Of a DNA stretch of 64,000 nucleotides, positions 26,818 to 34,980 are shown piece after piece. Position 1 is the first letter of the stretch. Each line of letters opens with the position of its first letter. Position numbers and translations under genes: made by a program. This DNA comes from Candidatus Dechloromonas phosphorivorans (GTDB taxonomy: Bacteria > Pseudomonadota > Gammaproteobacteria > Burkholderiales > Rhodocyclaceae), in assembly GCA_016721185.1 (NCBI GenBank), contig JADKIP010000014.1, forward strand, positions 868,001 to 932,000, given 5' to 3'. The notes under the pieces were generated by a model. The model was not told the DNA's origin and did not search any database. It saw nothing but the letters and a program-made list of their open reading frames with translations.

Positions 26818-27000
26818 AGAGAGATTAAAACCATCAAGGAAGGCAAAAAATACGCGATAGCCAGATTTCGGCTTACCTTGAGTCAGGTATTTGGCGGATC
26901 AAAAAAGAGTGACACCGGCTTGAAGCGGTTTGTTGACCCAGCAAGCAAACGCGGCATCCCGGTGTTCGCGGAAATGATGCCGATTCGTTTGGCGGATTGA
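26818..27000 (+). pseudogene. Unrecognised C-terminal gene fragment
   Basis: An open stretch of 60 codons ending at TGA 26998-27000 looks protein-like (KYAIARFRLTLSQVFGG, then RFVDPASKRGIPVFAEM) but has no start codon after the in-frame stop at 26815-26817. It may be the 3' end of a gene whose 5' part lies in the damaged tract, or a chance frame. I do not recognise the family. It also contains the operator-like site at 26874-26889, which argues that part of this stretch is really intergenic. Confidence 0.25.
26874..26889. promoter_or_regulatory. TACC-N8-GGTA site 1 (NarL/LuxR-type operator candidate)
   Basis: TACCTTGAGTCAGGTA is a 16-bp element with perfect TACCT/AGGTA arms. It lies upstream of the DUF2934-CBS gene pair (minus strand), with the homopolymer tract in between. 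It shares the right half CAGGTA with the sites at 31044 and 40352. The 7-2-7 geometry is that of NarL-family response-regulator dimers. The regulator is unknown. Confidence 0.45.
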
Positions 27001-27015
27001 ACGGTTACGGATAAT

Positions 27016-28134
27016 TCAGTTCAGGCTGCGGGGTGCTTCTTCAGCGTGTAAAAACCAGCTATCCAGCACAACGTGGCGGCTAAACCATAGGCTGTTCAAC
27101 AATATGCGACCCAGCGAGCGCCTGATGGCGTCGGCGATCAGCCCTGTTGCCGGGGGCGATGGCATGCCGAAATGGGCCAGCAGTTGATCCTCATAGGGCA
27201 GTAGCCGCTGCTTGCAGTAGTCGCCAGCCGCAGCATTAATGACCTGGGCGGCGAACAAGGCGGATTCGATGGCCGGCCGGATACCCTCGCCACTGCGCTC
27301 GGTCGCCAGACCGGCGGCATCACCGATGATCAGTACGCCATCGGCCAGCAGTTGACGTCGGGTGTGGCCGTACAAGGTGTAGGCGTGACCATGAAAGGAT
27401 TGAGGCAGGGCGGCGGGCAGTTTGTCCTGGCGCATGAGAAAGTTACAGAACGCCTCCAGATGCGGCGATAACGGATGGGTATCTTCGCGCCCGAAACCGA
27501 GGTTGAGATAGTCGCCTTTGCGCAGACACCAGCCATAGCCCTTGAGATCGCTGCAAAAAAACAACTCCGGCGTGTCGGCGCGAATGGTGCATTTCTCGAC
27601 CTGTTGCGGACTCATCAGAAATTCGATTTCCTTGGCGATGACCACTTTCTCGCCCCCGCCAATTTTGCTGCCGATATGGCGTGCCACCGGGCAAGCGTTG
27701 CCGCCGGCGCCGACAATGAGGGGGGTTGAAATTGTCCCGTTGACCAGCCAGCCGCCTTCCTGCCGTTGAATCGACTTGACGTTTTCGCCCAGGCGCAGGC
27801 GAGCGCCGCTGCGCCGTAACAAGTAGTCATCGAATTCAATGCGGCGAATGCCGTAGCTGACGGCTGTCTGGTAGCGAATCTCTGACTGGGCCTTGCCGAG
27901 GATGCCGACCTTGAAACCGGTGATCGGTTGCAATATGTGTTGCTTGCCGTAGTCGTCGAGATCGATATCCAGTGTCTTGACGACGCTGGGTGTGATCCAG
28001 CCGGCGCAAACCTTGTCACGCGGGAAGGTGGCTTTATCAATCACCATGACATCCAGCCCAGTGCGCTGCAACTGGCGGGCGCAGGTCGACCCTGCAGGGC
28101 CGCCGCCCACAACCAGCACATCACATGACGCCAT
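27016..28134 (-). CDS. FAD-dependent oxidoreductase, geranylgeranyl-reductase family
   Basis: 372 residues from the ATG at 28134 (GGGGA 7 nt upstream); it overlaps the CFA synthase end by 14 nt. N-terminal dinucleotide-binding motif CDVLVVGGGPAGSTCARQL, then DKATFPRDKVCAGWITP, and the second FAD motif GVLIIGDAAGLATERSGEGI near residue 290. This is the geranylgeranyl-reductase-like branch of flavoproteins that saturate isoprenoid or lipid double bonds. Coupling to a CFA-type methyltransferase suggests it reduces a methylated or unsaturated fatty acyl or isoprenoid chain. No quinone or chlorophyll pathway genes are adjacent. The substrate is not known. Confidence 0.85.
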   Translation of the reverse strand: MASCDVLVVGGGPAGSTCARQLQRTGLDVMVIDKATFPRDKVCAGWITPSVVKTLDIDLDDYGKQHILQPITGFKVGILGKAQSEIRYQTAVSYGIRRIEFDDYLLRRSGARLRLGENVKSIQRQEGGWLVNGTISTPLIVGAGGNACPVARHIGSKIGGGEKVVIAKEIEFLMSPQQVEKCTIRADTPELFFCSDLKGYGWCLRKGDYLNLGFGREDTHPLSPHLEAFCNFLMRQDKLPAALPQSFHGHAYTLYGHTRRQLLADGVLIIGDAAGLATERSGEGIRPAIESALFAAQVINAAAGDYCKQRLLPYEDQLLAHFGMPSPPATGLIADAIRRSLGRILLNSLWFSRHVVLDSWFLHAEEAPRSLN

Positions 28135-29434
28135 GAGTGATCCCCGCTGCGTAAAGTTCATGTCGGGACCACGGAATGCAGTTGCAACCGGTACGGGAAA
28201 AAACGACTTGAAACAGTTGCATGTCGCCCGAACGGAATGCGGCAAGCGAACCGGCCAGGTATAGGCGCCAGGCGCGGACAAAGGCCGGATCGAAGGTCGC
28301 GCTGACCTGATCGGCCGATTTTTCAAAGCGCTGCCACCAGTGCTCGATTGTTTTGGCGTAGTGGAGACGCAAGTTCTCGATATCCAGAATTGAAAAGCCT
28401 TGCGGCTCAAAAATCCCCATCATTTGCGACAAACTGGGCGGGCAGGCACCGGGGAAGATGTAACGCTCGATCCACGGGTTCATCCCACAAGGCACGTCAC
28501 GCCCGATAGTGTGGATCAGACCGCGCCCCGATTGCGTCAGGCAAGCCGCCATGACCGAACCGAGCGCTCGGTAATCGTTGATCCCGACGTGTTCGAGCAT
28601 GCCGACCGAGACAAAAGCGTCAAACTTGCCTTCGATCTCGCGGTAATCGCCCTCGATGAATTCAATCTTGTTTTGCAGACCTTCTTTCTTGGCGCGATCT
28701 CTGGCGTAGGCGAGCTGTTCTCGTGACAGGTTGTAGGCCTTGACCGTGACATCGTAATTTTTGGCCATATGGATCGCCAGTGCGCCCCAGCCACAGCCCG
28801 CCTCGACGACGCTCTCACCGGATTGCAGACGAAGTTTGCGGCAAACGTAATCAAGCTTGGCTTCCTGCGCCGCTTCCAGGCTGGCGTCTGGATCGGCAAA
28901 GTAGGCGCAGGTATAGACCATTTGCTGGTCGAGCCACAATTTGTAGAAATCGTTACCGATGTCGTAGTTGTGGTAAATGTTTCGGGCTGCACTTCGCCGC
29001 GAGTTTCCTTGCTTGCCAATCAACATCGTCAGGATTTTTTCGCGCAAACCGGGCGGCCGGCTGCGGGGCAAGGCGCGATAGATCATTTCGAGAAACTCGG
29101 CCAGGTCGCCCTGAACCTCAATTCGCCCGGAAACGAACATCTCGCCGAAATTAATTTCCGGGTCGGCAATCAGCCGCAAAAGTGCGCTGCGGTCACGGAT
29201 CAACAAGCGGATCGGCGGCGTCGTAGCCCCCCATTTACCTGCTCCGCAAATTTCCCGTCCATCCCAAAGGATGACGCGCAGTAGCGGGTGTCCCAAGGAT
29301 TCCAGGATTAAGCCCAGCAACATATGGTCGATGAAGTGTGACTTTTTAACCAACATCCCATGATCTTGGTTCCCTGCGAATGATTTAACCAGGGTGATGT
29401 GATCGGTTGCCCTTGTGCTTTGATTTTGTTGCAT
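28121..29434 (-). CDS. cfa: Cyclopropane-fatty-acyl-phospholipid synthase family methyltransferase
   Basis: 437 residues, ATG at 29434 with GGAG 8 nt upstream. N-terminal lipid-binding region (to about residue 150), then NIYHNYDIGNDFYKLWLDQQ, the SAM motif VVEAGCGWGALAIHMA, VSVGMLEHVG and CGMNPWIERYIFPGACPPSL, all typical of CFA synthases. It methylates unsaturated phospholipid acyl chains using SAM at the membrane surface, normally on entry to stationary phase or under stress. It is paired with a flavoprotein reductase (14-nt overlap), an arrangement analogous in logic to actinobacterial BfaB-BfaA (methylation then reduction). Two operator-like sites lie upstream. Confidence 0.93.
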   Translation of the reverse strand: MQQNQSTRATDHITLVKSFAGNQDHGMLVKKSHFIDHMLLGLILESLGHPLLRVILWDGREICGAGKWGATTPPIRLLIRDRSALLRLIADPEINFGEMFVSGRIEVQGDLAEFLEMIYRALPRSRPPGLREKILTMLIGKQGNSRRSAARNIYHNYDIGNDFYKLWLDQQMVYTCAYFADPDASLEAAQEAKLDYVCRKLRLQSGESVVEAGCGWGALAIHMAKNYDVTVKAYNLSREQLAYARDRAKKEGLQNKIEFIEGDYREIEGKFDAFVSVGMLEHVGINDYRALGSVMAACLTQSGRGLIHTIGRDVPCGMNPWIERYIFPGACPPSLSQMMGIFEPQGFSILDIENLRLHYAKTIEHWWQRFEKSADQVSATFDPAFVRAWRLYLAGSLAAFRSGDMQLFQVVFSRTGCNCIPWSRHELYAAGITHGVM

Positions 29435-29585
29435 ACCGAGTGCTCCGCGCTATCACCTCTGTTTAACGATCCGGGCAATTCCCCTAAGTAATTCGTGCGC
29501 CCCGACCTCGAAAATGCCTTGATTCCTGCAACGAAGATATGACTCGACGGACAGGCTGGACATACTCGAATGAATCTATTCGCGA

Positions 29586-29601
29586 TACCTGCTACCCGGT
29601 A
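29586..29601. promoter_or_regulatory. TACC-N8-GGTA site 2, upstream of CFA synthase
   Basis: The element reads TACCTGCTACCCGGTA on the plus strand; its complement TACCGGGTAGCAGGTA shares TACCGG....CAGGTA with the sites at 31044 and 40352. It lies 152 nt upstream of the CFA synthase start in the 337-bp gap 29435-29771, which has no convincing gene (only a doubtful 52-codon frame, see rejected items). Confidence 0.55.
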
Positions 29602-29660
29602 GGGAGGCATTTTTCTTCTGTGGGCGAGTGAGTTTTGGCGAAAGCCATTGAGCTGAAAAA

Positions 29661-29676
29661 TACCGGGATTTGGGTA
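29661..29676. promoter_or_regulatory. TACC-N8-GGTA site 3, upstream of the CbpM-like gene
   Basis: TACCGGGATTTGGGTA lies 96-111 nt upstream of the 29772 start codon and 59 nt from site 2. Having two sites between the divergent CFA and CbpM-like genes suggests one per promoter. The right half is TGGGTA, less like the others. Confidence 0.45.
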
Positions 29677-29771
29677 GCACCAATCATCGGGCCAGGCTAT
29701 TGCCCGGACGACGCGGAGCTTTATGCTGAGCGCGCAGATTTTCGGATCAGAAACCTAGAGCAGAGCGGAGG

Positions 29772-30068
29772 ATGGAAAAATTGGCGAACATGAGTCTTCC
29801 CAAGATGAGGCGTGAGCTATTTGACGATCACTGCCATCGCGGACCTGTGGGGGAGGGTAACTGGCTATCGCTGATACAGTTTGCTGCTGCCTGCAGGGTA
29901 GATGCGGCATGGCTGGGCCAGCGGATTGCGGACGGGATGTTCCCCGGCATTGAATTCGAGGCCGGAAGATGGCGGGTATTTGGCGATATGGTCTTGCGGG
30001 CAAGGCTGGCGCGCCAGCTTGAATCTGATTTTGGGATGCTGCCCTTCGCTCAGAAAAATAACCCTTGA
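29772..30068 (+). CDS. CbpM/MerR-like HTH protein, possible chaperone modulator
   Basis: 98 residues or fewer; starts at 29772 (ATG), 29781 (TTG, best spaced from GGAGG) or 29790 (ATG). The central part WLSLIQFAAACRVDAAWLGQ followed by GRWRVFGDMVLRARLARQLE and SDFGM has the layout of the MerR_2/CbpM family (LeelCracGVseeWv... WrFsgadL.RarrA.RLerDlgvN). CbpM proteins modulate the DnaJ-like co-chaperone CbpA. The C-terminus is shorter than usual (stops soon after the DFGM motif). Hsp20 and a GroEL paralog nearby make a chaperone-linked role reasonable. The assignment is by pattern only. Confidence 0.5.
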   Translation: MEKLANMSLPKMRRELFDDHCHRGPVGEGNWLSLIQFAAACRVDAAWLGQRIADGMFPGIEFEAGRWRVFGDMVLRARLARQLESDFGMLPFAQKNNP

Positions 30069-30117
30069 AGGGCTGCCGGCCGCCAAAGGCTAAGGCAACC
30101 GATCAAGCTGTTCCAGG

Positions 30118-30894
30118 TCACTTTTCCGTGAGTGTCATCAGAATGTCGGCGTACCAGGCGCAGTTCAGCCCAAGCGCTTCATCCAGCTTCAGGTCACGCG
30201 AGCCAACGTCGAGCCGGGATGAATGGACGCCGAGCAACATCCAGGGCATTTCGCTATCAGCCACCTCGCCTGAAGTCATGCGCATGACTACGGGCGCGCC
30301 GCTGATGCCTCGGTGCGTTCTGGCATCAGTCAGAAAATAACCCTGCCCCTGGAAGCGCATGCCGAAGGAAGAGGCGATTACCGCATGGCGCACGACCGGC
30401 ATGTGGTGCATGGTGTCGTGAAAACCGAGTGGAAAGCCGACGATCAGCAGGGATGAACCAATTTCAACCTGATCGAGCTTGCCGATCAGGTTTTTTGGCG
30501 TAAAAGCACGGTAGACCGCAGTCTTGGGGAGCGCCGAGCGTTCGATTTCAATCACCGCAACGTCGATCTCCCCGGCGGTGTCGCTGCCGACGCGCCAGAT
30601 ACTTTTGCCATTGCGGTAGAGCGGAATCGAGAAGCCGGTGGAGTTGGCCATGATCTGCGGGTCGGTATGCAGTTCAACCTCGATCCGATCCGGAAAATGC
30701 TTGCTTGGCTTATCGAACATGACGTGCCGGCTGGTCACCAGAAACAGGCGTTCATCGCGCTGGAAGAAAAAAGCGCTGGCATTGGTCAGCAGCCGTTTGC
30801 GCTCGAAGGTGACAACGCGGGCGGCGGCCAGCAGCAAGGATTCAATGATCGGTGCGCTCTGTTTCGTGGGGGCGGTCATGGCTTGGTCAGACAT
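30118..30894 (-). CDS. Trypsin-like serine protease domain protein
   Basis: 258 residues. The chymotrypsin-fold triad is recognisable: His in FLVTSRHVMFD (about residue 57), Asp in GEIDVAVIEIE (about 110), and Ser in THRGISGAPVVMRM (about 193), where the usual GNSGGP is GISGAP. ASAFFFQRDERLFLVTS is the first strand pair. There is no signal peptide, so it is probably cytoplasmic, unlike DegP. Whether it is active with the changed loop is uncertain. Divergent from the PAS gene, with operator site 4 between them. The role may be protein quality control during stress. Confidence 0.75.
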   Translation of the reverse strand: MSDQAMTAPTKQSAPIIESLLLAAARVVTFERKRLLTNASAFFFQRDERLFLVTSRHVMFDKPSKHFPDRIEVELHTDPQIMANSTGFSIPLYRNGKSIWRVGSDTAGEIDVAVIEIERSALPKTAVYRAFTPKNLIGKLDQVEIGSSLLIVGFPLGFHDTMHHMPVVRHAVIASSFGMRFQGQGYFLTDARTHRGISGAPVVMRMTSGEVADSEMPWMLLGVHSSRLDVGSRDLKLDEALGLNCAWYADILMTLTEK

Positions 30895-31043
30895 TGGTTT
30901 TATCCCGTAGGCAACCCGGTTGTTTTGATTTGCCGATAGGCAAGGCCGGGATGATCAACTGCTTCGGCTTGATTCTACTTGCTTAGCGAGGCGCGAGCCG
31001 GTTGGATTTGATCGGATCTGTGCGCTGGCGCACCCACTGCAAA

Positions 31044-31059
31044 TACCGGAACTCAGGTA
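31044..31059. promoter_or_regulatory. TACC-N8-GGTA site 4, between protease and PAS genes
   Basis: TACCGGAACTCAGGTA lies 107-122 nt upstream of the PAS gene and 150 nt upstream of the divergent protease gene. It differs from the site upstream of groEL (TACCGGTTCGCAGGTA) at only three of 16 positions, and both are preceded nearby by a GCAAATACCG segment. This is the best evidence that the sites are one regulatory element. Confidence 0.6.
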
Positions 31060-31165
31060 TGCCGAATAATGAAGATCATATATTCCCTCGTTTTTTCAGC
31101 ACCTTATCCTGATGACCTTGGCTTGAGAGACCGGCATCCACGAAAAGTGAAGGAGAAGCGTGACG

Positions 31166-31585
31166 ATGGCGCGCGTAAATTCTGCTGTTTCGCGACATAT
31201 CGCGAAAGCGCCAGGCTTGCTTCGTCCGGTGGTCACCGAAGAGGTCAGCGGGAACTTTGGCTCAATGGTGCTGGACAGTTCGGGCCTGGTTTTCAAATGC
31301 AGCGACTCGGCAGCGCGAATGCTGGGTGGCAGCGCCGCCAATGTGGAAGGCAGCCCGATCTGGTCATTGATCGCCGACCTCATGCCGAGCGACACCTCGC
31401 CCAGTTTCAATGCCAGATTTCTGGTGCATCTGAGCAGCACCGGACGCTGGCGCGAGTTTCAAGCGATCGACATCGCCGGGCAATGTTTTCCGGTTGAACT
31501 GGCCATGTCAAAACTCAATAACGACGGTGCCGGACTCTTTCTGATTCACCTGCGAAAACCTTCAAGACAACCCTCTATTTTGTGA
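31166..31585 (+). CDS. Small PAS-domain protein
   Basis: 139 residues from the ATG at 31166 (AGGAG 10 nt upstream; a GTG two codons earlier is possible). NFGSMVLDSSGLVFKCSDSA and ARMLGGSAANVEGSPIWSLI, then REFQAIDIAGQCFPVELAMS, follow the PAS fold order. No output domain is attached, so it would act through a partner. The island location and operator site suggest it is part of the stress regulon, perhaps sensing redox state. Ligand unknown. Confidence 0.7.
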   Translation: MARVNSAVSRHIAKAPGLLRPVVTEEVSGNFGSMVLDSSGLVFKCSDSAARMLGGSAANVEGSPIWSLIADLMPSDTSPSFNARFLVHLSSTGRWREFQAIDIAGQCFPVELAMSKLNNDGAGLFLIHLRKPSRQPSIL

Positions 31586-31631
31586 GCTTATTTATCACCC
31601 CATCCATTCAATTACCTGATCGAGCGCAGCC

Positions 31632-31841
31632 ATGAAAAATTCCCACACCACCAGCCGCTATGAAAGTGACCCAAGAGATAACGGCCCTGTCCAGGGAGCC
31701 TGCGAGGCCCAACAACGCAATGAAGATTGGGTACCGATAAAAAAGCCGCCGCGGACAGCCAACCCGGACTTGCAGCACCTGATCAACCGGGAAAGTTGTT
31801 TCCTGACCGGGTGGCGTCGTCAATCCACTGATGCCGATTAG
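31632..31841 (+). CDS. Hypothetical small protein
   Basis: 69 codons, polar and lacking recognised motifs (KNSHTTSRYESDPRDNGPVQ; IKKPPRTANPDLQHLI). The Shine-Dalgarno sequence is weak. It fills the gap between the PAS and Hsp20 genes on the same strand, so it could be a small stress protein or a chance frame. Confidence 0.3.
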   Translation: MKNSHTTSRYESDPRDNGPVQGACEAQQRNEDWVPIKKPPRTANPDLQHLINRESCFLTGWRRQSTDAD

Positions 31842-31945
31842 CGCAGAACGGGTGTGGCCGCTCCTCGCGTCCGGCGCACCGGGTATTTCAATTGGACGTG
31901 GTTTCCGTCCGGCATTAACCGACCTTTAACTCACTGGAGATCATC

Positions 31946-32386
31946 ATGGCAAACATCACCCGTTTCGACCCATTTTCCCAACTGACTGACCTGGAATCCT
32001 TTGGCGATGATTTTTTCAAGGGATTCGCCTTGCGGCCAGTTTTCCGCAAGATGGAGATTGAGCCGGAAATGCGTGTCGATCTGACTGAAGATGAAAAGGC
32101 TTATGTCGTCAAAGCCGAAATTCCCGGCGTCAATAAGGATGACATCAAGGTTTCGTTTGATGGCAACCGGGTGATGATCAGCGCCGAAGTAAAAAAGGAA
32201 AAAGAAGAAAAAGAGGGCAAGAAGCTGATTCGCAGCGAGCGCTATTACGGCAGCGTGTCACGCAGTTTCAGTCTGGCGCAGGATGTTGACCAAGCCACCG
32301 CCAAGGCGAAATATACCGACGGTGTATTGGAAGTGACGCTACCCAAAAAACCGGGGAGTACGCCGATGAAAATTGAGATCTCATAG
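31946..32386 (+). CDS. Hsp20/alpha-crystallin small heat-shock protein
   Basis: 146 residues, ATG with GGAG 7-8 nt upstream. The alpha-crystallin domain runs from about residue 42 (MRVDLTEDEKAYVVKAEIPG) to the end, with IPGVNKDDIKVSFDGNRVMI, the charged EVKKEKEEKEGKK loop and the A-K-Y-T-DGVLEVTLPKK strand. Oligomeric ATP-independent holdase that keeps unfolding proteins soluble. Class is the bacterial HspX/IbpA-like group with an extended beta5-6 loop. Part of the stress island with groEL paralog, CBS protein and APH/AAA kinase. Confidence 0.95.
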   Translation: MANITRFDPFSQLTDLESFGDDFFKGFALRPVFRKMEIEPEMRVDLTEDEKAYVVKAEIPGVNKDDIKVSFDGNRVMISAEVKKEKEEKEGKKLIRSERYYGSVSRSFSLAQDVDQATAKAKYTDGVLEVTLPKKPGSTPMKIEIS

Positions 32387-32508
32387 AAAGTTCTTCGATT
32401 TTGTTGTTCCTGCGCAGGTGGGTATCCAACTTATAACTGCCTCTAAGGCGTCGCTGATTGAAATGGATTAACTCAGCGTATTCCTAAATTGAGCGCTGAC
32501 CTGGATGC

Positions 32509-34002
32509 TCAAACCCGATCTCGATTACCAGCCAAAACAAAAGGCAACTCATCCCTACCGAGCGGCTCGACATGACTGAGTTGCTGCACCAGCACGTCAA
32601 GCCTTGCCTCGGAGGCATCATCGTGGCGTTGGGCGATGCGTTGTTTCATTGCTGCGGTCGACGCGCTACAGGCGCGAATTTTGAAGGGCACCTGATAACG
32701 GTCGGCCAGGGCGTGAAAGAGATCGCGTTGCTTGCGCTCAAGAAAGGTGGCATCGATGATGACTGACCAGCCATTTTCCAGCAGTTCGGCGGCAATTTTG
32801 GCCAGGTGTTCATAGGTGCGCGAATTGGCTTCGTCATCGTAAATGCCGCTGTTTACCCCCGACTGGCTCGCCGCATCAGCCCTTAAACCAAAGAGCCGCT
32901 TGCGTTCAATATCCGAGCGCAGACGTAAGGTTGTGGCTGTTTTATCGGCCAGGAGTATGGCCGTGCTTGCCCAGGTTTTTCCTGAGCCGGAAAGGCCGAA
33001 GGTGATGGTCAGTGTCGGGCTGGGTGGCGTCATCAGTCGTTCTGCCATTGTCAAATATTTGCCTGCCTCGATCACCTCGCCCCGAATGCCGGTCACCTTG
33101 GCGCGAACCAGGGCGCGATAGACGGCATAGAAGCGCAGCAATGGCACAGCGTCGAAATCACCGGAAATGGCCAACCACTCGTTAAGCAGCCAGCCGGCTA
33201 GGTCGGGGCGCTGATGATCGAGCAGGTCGACGTAGGGGAAAGAGACTTCGGAAATGACATCGATCCAGCGGAGATCCTCGTTGAATTCGATGCAGTCGAA
33301 AGGCGTGACCCGGTCGTCGATCAGTACCAGATTTCCGAGGTGAAGATCGCCGTGGCATTCACGCACGCGCCAGGCCAGTTTGCGGGCGATCATGCGTTCT
33401 CGGCGGCGAGCAAACTCGTCGCTCGTCCAGGCGCGTAGCTTGTCCAGTCGCCTTGGCTCCTCAGGTAGCAAGCGATGCAGTTCGTCGAAGTTTTCCAGGG
33501 CGGGAGCGAGTACCTGCTCGGGCGTGCCAAAGCGCGAGTCGGCAGCAGCGACAGCGGCGTTTTGATGAAAAGCGACGATAACCCGGGCGAGTTCGGATAA
33601 CTGCGCCGTCGTCAATTCTCCGCGCTCGCATACGTGGTCAAGCCGGCCAGCCTCCGCGAATCGGCGCATTCGTACGGCAAATTCATTCGACTCGGCATCG
33701 ACCGGCACGACATCGAGGTAGAGATCAGGCGCAAAGCGGCGGTTCAGGCGCAATTCCTCAGCGCAGAAAAAGTGTCGGGTTGCCGGCGAGCCATAGTCGA
33801 GAAAGGGCAGCCTGATCGGCTTCTTCAGTTTGTAAGCAAAGCCATCGACCAGCAATATCCATGAAATATGCGTTTCGATCAGTTCGACGGGTTCGCCGGC
33901 ATCGTCGCCTAGCCGCTGGCAAAAGTGCACCAGCCAGGCCGGCAGGGGTGTTGATTGGGTGGCTGGGGCGGCGGGCGGGGAATGACCGGCGTTGTTCATC
34001 AC
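32509..34002 (-). CDS. Bifunctional aminoglycoside-phosphotransferase-like / AAA kinase
   Basis: 497 residues. The N-terminal domain (1-330) is an APH-fold kinase (SWILLVDGFAYKLKKPIRLP with the Lys of the ATP site; catalytic CHGDLHLGNLVLIDDRV; then FDCIEFNEDLRWIDVISEVS). The C-terminal domain (330-497) is a P-loop kinase with Walker A TFGLSGSGKTWASTA and SVIIDATFLERKQRDL. This two-domain family includes Rv2004c of the mycobacterial DosR dormancy regulon. Substrate unknown. Divergent from the sufC-like gene; a relaxed operator site lies 72-87 nt upstream of its start. Confidence 0.9.
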   Translation of the reverse strand: MMNNAGHSPPAAPATQSTPLPAWLVHFCQRLGDDAGEPVELIETHISWILLVDGFAYKLKKPIRLPFLDYGSPATRHFFCAEELRLNRRFAPDLYLDVVPVDAESNEFAVRMRRFAEAGRLDHVCERGELTTAQLSELARVIVAFHQNAAVAAADSRFGTPEQVLAPALENFDELHRLLPEEPRRLDKLRAWTSDEFARRRERMIARKLAWRVRECHGDLHLGNLVLIDDRVTPFDCIEFNEDLRWIDVISEVSFPYVDLLDHQRPDLAGWLLNEWLAISGDFDAVPLLRFYAVYRALVRAKVTGIRGEVIEAGKYLTMAERLMTPPSPTLTITFGLSGSGKTWASTAILLADKTATTLRLRSDIERKRLFGLRADAASQSGVNSGIYDDEANSRTYEHLAKIAAELLENGWSVIIDATFLERKQRDLFHALADRYQVPFKIRACSASTAAMKQRIAQRHDDASEARLDVLVQQLSHVEPLGRDELPFVLAGNRDRV

Positions 34003-34073
34003 TTTCCTTCTGATCCCGACAACTGAATTGATTTGTCGCTTGCATTATCCCCAACGATGGGCGGGGCTGCGGC

Positions 34074-34089
34074 TACTGAATTCGCAGTA
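34074..34089. promoter_or_regulatory. Relaxed TACY-N8-RGTA site between APH/AAA and sufC-like genes
   Basis: TACTGAATTCGCAGTA has perfect TACTG/CAGTA arms and the same 16-bp geometry as the five strict sites, but differs in both inner bases. It lies 72 nt upstream of the APH/AAA kinase and 172 nt upstream of the sufC-like gene. As a relaxed match it could occur by chance; position in a divergent intergenic gap is the supporting evidence. Confidence 0.3.
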
Positions 34090-34260
34090 ATGCGATTACG
34101 CGCATCTCAGTATTTTTGCGCCACAGGCCGGGAAATATGATTTTGCTGTACGACCCAGGGGGCTATTGGGCAATTCTTGCGGGCGTTAACAATCTTCTCG
34201 GGAAGCCTTGCGGCGAAAGCTTTATGGGGCGAGCGGGATATCAATTTCGGCATTCGACTC

Positions 34261-34980
34261 ATGGCCTCGTTGCTCCAGATGACCGACATCACGCTGACGC
34301 TGAATAGCAGCACGGTGCTCCATGATCTGAATTTTGATGTCGCCGAGGGGGAGATTCATGCGCTACTCGGGACCAATGGTTCCGGCAAAAGCAGCCTTGC
34401 CCTGATGGTCATGGGCTGTCAGAACCATACCCCAGAAACTGGCCATGTGTATTTCGAAAATCAGGATATCAAAGACTGGCCGATCCATCGCCGGGCCCGC
34501 GCCGGGATCACTCTGGCATGGCAGGAGCCGACCCGTTTCGAGGGCTTGAGTGTGCAGGATTTTCTGCATCTCGATCCCGGCTGGCGGGCGCCCGAAGCCT
34601 GCCTGGCGGCGGTCGGTATGGACCCGGCGCTCTATCTGCAGCGCATGGTGGATAAGAGCCTGAGTGGTGGCGAGCGCAAACGCATTGAACTGGCCTCAAT
34701 GCTGGCCATGCAGCCCAGGCTGGCAATGCTGGACGAACCGAGCGCGGGTGTTGATGTGCTTTCTCTTGCAGAGGTTACCGAGGCAATTCGTGCCTTGCGG
34801 CAAGGCGGCTCGTCGGTGCTGCTGATTACGCATCAGGAGGATCTCGCCGCTTGTGCCGACCGGGCTTCGCAATTGTGCGGCGGCCGCATTGTCTTCAGCG
34901 GCTCGCCGGCGGATGTCGCGCAGCACTATCGCGGCCGCTCCTGTATTCGTTGTAATGGAGATTGCGCCGATGCTGCGTGA
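34261..34980 (+). CDS. sufC: SufC-like ABC ATPase (SMS-type Fe-S assembly)
   Basis: 239 residues from the ATG at 34261 (a later ATG at 34279 is possible). Walker A is ALLGTNGSGKSSLAL, the Q-loop region is ITLAWQEPTRFEGL, the ABC signature is SLSGGERKRIELASML, Walker B is LAMLDEPSAGVD and the H-loop is LLITHQED. The LSGGERKR signature and sequence follow SufC, the ATPase of the SUF iron-sulfur assembly system. The C-terminus has a small Cys cluster (SCIRCNGDCADAA) not present in classical SufC. It overlaps the following SufB/D-like gene by 11 nt; no sufE, sufS or sufB is nearby, which matches the minimal two-gene SMS systems. Confidence 0.85.
   Translation: MASLLQMTDITLTLNSSTVLHDLNFDVAEGEIHALLGTNGSGKSSLALMVMGCQNHTPETGHVYFENQDIKDWPIHRRARAGITLAWQEPTRFEGLSVQDFLHLDPGWRAPEACLAAVGMDPALYLQRMVDKSLSGGERKRIELASMLAMQPRLAMLDEPSAGVDVLSLAEVTEAIRALRQGGSSVLLITHQEDLAACADRASQLCGGRIVFSGSPADVAQHYRGRSCIRCNGDCADAA

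Noticed and set aside
28121..29434. Alternative start of CFA synthase at 29356
   Set aside because: The ATG at 29434 has a better ribosome binding site, although the shorter form aligns with the conserved core equally well.
29635..29793. 52-codon frame starting at TTG
   Set aside because: Weak start, no family and overlaps an operator candidate; likely non-coding.
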